Assembly (NCBI RefSeq): GCF_003289645.1
Contig: NZ_QLYX01000016.1
Span: 1 to 64,000 of the forward strand
Direction of reading: 5' to 3'
Length of the DNA stretch: 64,000 nt
Source: Actinomadura craniellae
Lineage (GTDB): Bacteria; Actinomycetota; Actinomycetes; Streptosporangiales; Streptosporangiaceae
Under the pieces are notes generated by a model. The model had not been told where the DNA came from and searched no databases. It saw only the letters and a program-made list of their open reading frames with translations. Within the stretch, counting starts at the first letter, position 1; each line of letters opens with the position of its first letter. The position numbers and the translations under genes are program-made. Shown here in pieces: positions 61,338 through 64,000 of this stretch.

Positions 61338-61520
61338 GTGCGTGCCAACCCGGCCGATCAGGCGTACGCTCAGCCCGCCCGGCAGGCCGCCAACCCACCA
61401 GGCCACCACGCCACCTCATCAGGCAGGCGATCCGGCCCACCGTTCAGCGGCAGGCCGAACCAGGAGAATCAGCCTCCGCTACAGGGCCGTGCGACCGGGC
61501 GCGGCAGCCGAACGACCTGA
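61338..61520 (+). CDS. possible leaderless small protein, Arg/Pro/Gln-rich
   Basis: A 60-residue frame from GTG 61338 (RANPADQAYAQPARQAANPP, HHATSSGRRSGPPFSGRPNQ). TAGCGT lies exactly six bases upstream, the same leaderless pattern seen for established genes, which is the only reason to list it. The composition is low-complexity, no family is recognised, and the frame arises in CAGGC-rich DNA, so it may be spurious. Confidence 0.3.
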   Translation: MRANPADQAYAQPARQAANPPGHHATSSGRRSGPPFSGRPNQENQPPLQGRATGRGSRTT

Positions 61521-61588
61521 CCGGTGGGGCCAACCTGGCGACTCGACCGGCGGTGTGGCCCGGCCAGGCGGCCGGAGGCGGCAGGCGA

Positions 61589-62188
61589 TCAGGCCGCGGT
61601 GGCCCGCAGGTCGACGGGGTCGCCCTGATCACCTCCATCCTCCTGGTCTGCTCCGCCGGGAGTGCCGTCTCCCCGGTCCGCCTGGGAACCGTCCGCCCAG
61701 GGGTCGCCGGTGGAGCCCTCGTCCTGGGAGGCGTCCGGGCCCGATTCGGTGCGGGGGCCGCCCAGCGCCCAACGGTCGTTGGCCTGCTGGGCCTCCAGCC
61801 GGTCGTCGTCGGTCATCGCGCCGCCGCGCTGCACCGGCCGGAAGTGGGCGCTGCCCCGGGTCATGTCGTGGCCCAGGGTCGTCGCCTCGACCTCCGGGGA
61901 GAACCGGAACTGCCCGTCCTTGACGTACTCGCGGATGCGGAGCCGGCCGGTGACGACGACCGGCTGCCCCCGCCGGAGTTCCGAGGCGTTGACGTTGTCG
62001 GCGAGGTTCCGCCAGCAGTTGACGGTCAGGAACATGGGCGTCTGGTCCTGCCACCGCCCGGTCTGCCGGTCGAACCGGCGCGGTGTGCAGCCGACCCGTA
62101 ACGACAGGAAGGGCGTGCCGTTCGTGGTCATCGTGTAGTGCGGGTCCTCCGCCAGCCAGCCGATGACGGTGATGTGCGCGTCGTTCAT
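61589..62188 (-). CDS. ssb: single-stranded DNA-binding protein
   Basis: A 199-residue Ssb-type OB-fold protein: ITVIGWLAEDPHYTMTTNGTPFLSLRVGCTPRRFDRQTGRWQDQTPMFLTVNCWRNLADNVNASELRRGQPVVVTGRLRIREY. The C-terminal 80 residues are acidic and Gly-rich but do not end in the DDDIPF-type tip; the end reads DPVDLRATAA. It therefore looks like a second, non-essential Ssb (compare Rv2478c beside ettA), not the replication Ssb. ATG 62188 follows GGAGG. Confidence 0.9.
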   Translation of the reverse strand: MNDAHITVIGWLAEDPHYTMTTNGTPFLSLRVGCTPRRFDRQTGRWQDQTPMFLTVNCWRNLADNVNASELRRGQPVVVTGRLRIREYVKDGQFRFSPEVEATTLGHDMTRGSAHFRPVQRGGAMTDDDRLEAQQANDRWALGGPRTESGPDASQDEGSTGDPWADGSQADRGDGTPGGADQEDGGDQGDPVDLRATAA

Positions 62189-62303
62189 GCGTCCTCCACG
62201 GGGAGCTCTCAGGACCTGCGGCCCTTACGCACTCCACCGTGGCGCACCGCCCGCACCCCGGACCAGCCCGGCCGCCGGATGTGGATAACCCGGCGGGAGA
62301 GGT

Positions 62304-63959
62304 TCAGGCGGGACGGAACTCCTCGACCGCGGTGCGGAAGCTCGCGTAGTCGGCGAGTTCGGCGGCGATCGGGTCGAGCACCTTCTCCTGGGCGACGCCG
62401 CCGACGCGCTCGCGCATGTGCGCCTCCATCCGCTCGCCGTGCTTGGCCGACGACAGCGCGACCAGGTTCCGGCAGGCCGACGACGTCAGCGCGCCCATAC
62501 CCAGGGTGCAGGCGACCAGGACCGTGACATACGGGATCAGGCCCGCGTCGTCGAACAGCCCCGAGCCCGAACCCGACCCGGCCACGCCGTACACCACCAG
62601 CAGCGTGATCCACACCAGCCCGAGCAGGGTGACCAGCACCAGGAAGTACTGCCAGGTCTTGACCAGCCACCACCAGTTCGGCACCTGGTTGAAGACCGGC
62701 AGCGCGTCCTTGAGGGAGCCGCCCAGCGCCTCGGGCAGCTCGCCGGCCCGCGACCGGCTCGCCGCCCGCACCGCGCGGGCCCAGACCGGCGGAAGCTCGG
62801 TGACGACGCCGTCGGTGATGCCCTGCAGCGCGTTGTCGACGTCGCCCTGCTGCGCGCCGACCGGCCCGGTGAACGCGCCGCGCAGTTCCTCGCGCAGCTC
62901 GGTGAGGCGCATCTTGCGCAGCGGGTCGCTGCGCAGCCGGTCGACCAGCTTGGCGACCGGCCAGCCGACGTAGTCGACGGCGCGCAGCTCGTAGGCGCTC
63001 TCCATCGCCTCGGCGACAGCGGGCGCGCCGGCCGCGTCGGTCAGTGCCTCGACCAGCCGGGCGGCCCGGCGCGGCTCGATCTGGGCGGGCGGCTCGGCCT
63101 CGCCCCGGAACTCGACGAACCGCTCGGCGATCCGGTCGATGTCGGCGATCAGCCGCCGGCTGCGGGCCCGCCGGGCGGCCACGGCGTCGACCAGCACCTC
63201 GCGGAAATCGGCCACGCCGTCCTCGGTCACCGTGCTGGTCGTCACGATGCGCGGGTCGGCCAGCCCTTCGGCCTCCAGCAGCCGGCGCAGGTCGGACACG
63301 CAGTCCTCGGCCTCACCCGGCTGCAACCGGTCGACCTGGTTGAGCACCACCAGCGTGACGTCGGCGTGCTGGGCGAACGGGACGATGTAGTTGCGGTGCA
63401 GCGCCGCATCGGCGTACTTCTGCGGGTCGACCACCCAGACCAGCAGGTCGGCGACGGTGACGAACCGGTCGACCTCGGCCCGGTGCACCGCCTGGATGGA
63501 GTCGTGGTCGGGCAGGTCGATCAGCACCAGGCCCTGCAGCGAGCTGTCGGACCGGTCGAGCGCGCTGGCCCGCGCGTACCGGTGGCGCTTGTCGACGGCG
63601 AGCCAGTCGAGCAGCGGGCCCGCGCCGTCCAGCCCCCAGACGCAGGCGTGCGCCTGGGAGGTCATCGGGCGGCGCACCCCGGTCGGCGACAGCTGCAGCC
63701 CGCAGATGGCGTTGAACAGCGAGGACTTGCCGCTGCCGGTACCGCCCGCCAGGGTGACGACGGTGTGGCCGCCGGACAGCCGGAGCCGCTCGCCGGCCCT
63801 GGTCAGCAACTCGCCGGCCTCGTCCAGCAGGGGCTCGTCGAGCCGGCCGGCGCCGAGCGTGACGAGCCGGTCGAGGCCGTCGAGCCGTTCGGTGAGCCCC
63901 GGCTCCGAGCGCCCGGACGCGGGCTCTTCGGCGATCTCGGGGGTGGTGGTCGTGGTCAT
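62304..63959 (-). CDS. dynamin-like/YfjP-type GTPase
   Basis: A 551-residue GTPase. G1 AGGTGSGKSSLFN at 71-83, G3 DLPDHDS, G4 NQVDRL, and a helical stalk. Two membrane helices lie near the C-terminus (YFLVLVTLLGLVWITLLVVYGV and LIPYVTVLVACTLGMGALT). Such proteins occur as tandem pairs in actinomycetes; some (DynA/DynB) act in sporulation septation. ATG 63959 overlaps the stop of the upstream partner (ATGA). The GTPase/paralogue split and coupling support a heteromeric complex. Confidence 0.9.
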   Translation of the reverse strand: MTTTTTPEIAEEPASGRSEPGLTERLDGLDRLVTLGAGRLDEPLLDEAGELLTRAGERLRLSGGHTVVTLAGGTGSGKSSLFNAICGLQLSPTGVRRPMTSQAHACVWGLDGAGPLLDWLAVDKRHRYARASALDRSDSSLQGLVLIDLPDHDSIQAVHRAEVDRFVTVADLLVWVVDPQKYADAALHRNYIVPFAQHADVTLVVLNQVDRLQPGEAEDCVSDLRRLLEAEGLADPRIVTTSTVTEDGVADFREVLVDAVAARRARSRRLIADIDRIAERFVEFRGEAEPPAQIEPRRAARLVEALTDAAGAPAVAEAMESAYELRAVDYVGWPVAKLVDRLRSDPLRKMRLTELREELRGAFTGPVGAQQGDVDNALQGITDGVVTELPPVWARAVRAASRSRAGELPEALGGSLKDALPVFNQVPNWWWLVKTWQYFLVLVTLLGLVWITLLVVYGVAGSGSGSGLFDDAGLIPYVTVLVACTLGMGALTSSACRNLVALSSAKHGERMEAHMRERVGGVAQEKVLDPIAAELADYASFRTAVEEFRPA

Positions 63960-64000
63960 CGCGCGACCTCGAGGTTGTACGTGGCCTGGTAGAGCTGGAC
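63956..64000 (-). CDS. C-terminal end of the partner GTPase, cut by window edge
   Basis: Only the last 14 residues are visible, VQLYQATYNLEVAR, then TGA overlapping the next ATG. This ending and the four-base coupling fit the first member of an actinomycete dynamin-like GTPase pair. No more can be said from 45 bases. Confidence 0.5.
   Translation of the reverse strand, partial: VQLYQATYNLEVAR

Larger units (their letters stand above)
61046..61588. other. intergenic region with micro-ORF, terminator and a Pro-rich short ORF
   Basis: 540 bases between the leftward GGDEF gene and the leftward ssb. The plus strand carries a 7-codon ORF with a very strong ribosome binding site (61213-61236), a 13-bp hairpin (61257-61298) and a possible leaderless ORF (61338-61520). 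The right part is rich in CAGGC/CGGCAGG words. Confidence 0.6.

Noticed and set aside
61330-61923. 197-codon frame overlapping ssb
   Set aside because: Arg/Pro/Gly-rich and mostly antisense to ssb; only the shorter leaderless frame at 61338 merits even a low-confidence listing.

Overview
The window is high-GC, densely packed actinomycete chromosome. DUF397 proteins, XRE/DUF5753 regulators, SpoIIAB-like ATPases, mycothiol-type enzymes (DinB/DUF664, an Rv2466c-like protein), group II haemoglobin GlbO and many leaderless promoters (TAnnnT, 6-7 nt, ATG/GTG) point to Streptosporangiales, most likely Thermomonosporaceae (Actinomadura-like). This placement is inference. No rRNA, tRNA, CRISPR array, complete insertion sequence or prophage was seen.

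Region 1 (1-12.7 kb) is accessory and regulatory. It holds a NUDIX hydrolase, a 5'-truncated PIN toxin, a DinB protein, a truncated XRE regulator, YccF, RNase HI, a DUF6879 pair and an anti-sigma-like ATPase with an overlapping Cys-motif partner. A compact module follows: XRE/DUF5753 regulator, DUF397, a tiny CxxCxGxG protein, an isoaspartate-methyltransferase-like enzyme and a second DUF397. MazG and a nuclease-helicase (DUF2075) close the region.

Region 2 (12.7-30.3 kb) mixes surface and housekeeping genes: DUF4331, a second ATPase, a crotonase, a PepSY membrane protein, a secreted His-rich protein, AlkB, RecQ, an ATP-grasp protein, a DUF2637 membrane protein, a secreted ExeM-like nuclease, a Ser/Thr kinase and a PP2C phosphatase. 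Intergenic spaces are rich in hairpins, including a dispersed palindromic repeat.

Region 3 (30.4-64 kb) resembles the Mycobacterium tuberculosis Rv2465c-Rv2478c neighbourhood: rpiB, Rv2466c-like, pepN, HNH, glbO, alpha-glucosidase, thioesterase, ettA and ssb, with insertions. The main insertion is a cbiMNQO-type ECF metal transporter operon behind a near-perfect Nur box, which suggests nickel uptake. Others are malQ, ilvD, a NERD protein, prolyl oligopeptidase, an XRE-TPR regulator, MscS, MFS, a diguanylate cyclase and a dynamin-like GTPase pair cut by the right edge.

The most interesting points are the DUF397/methyltransferase module, a free-standing 7-codon ORF with a strong ribosome binding site and terminator near 61.2 kb, the Nur-box transporter operon, the palindromic repeat family, and the consistent leaderless promoter signature, which fixes many start codons.
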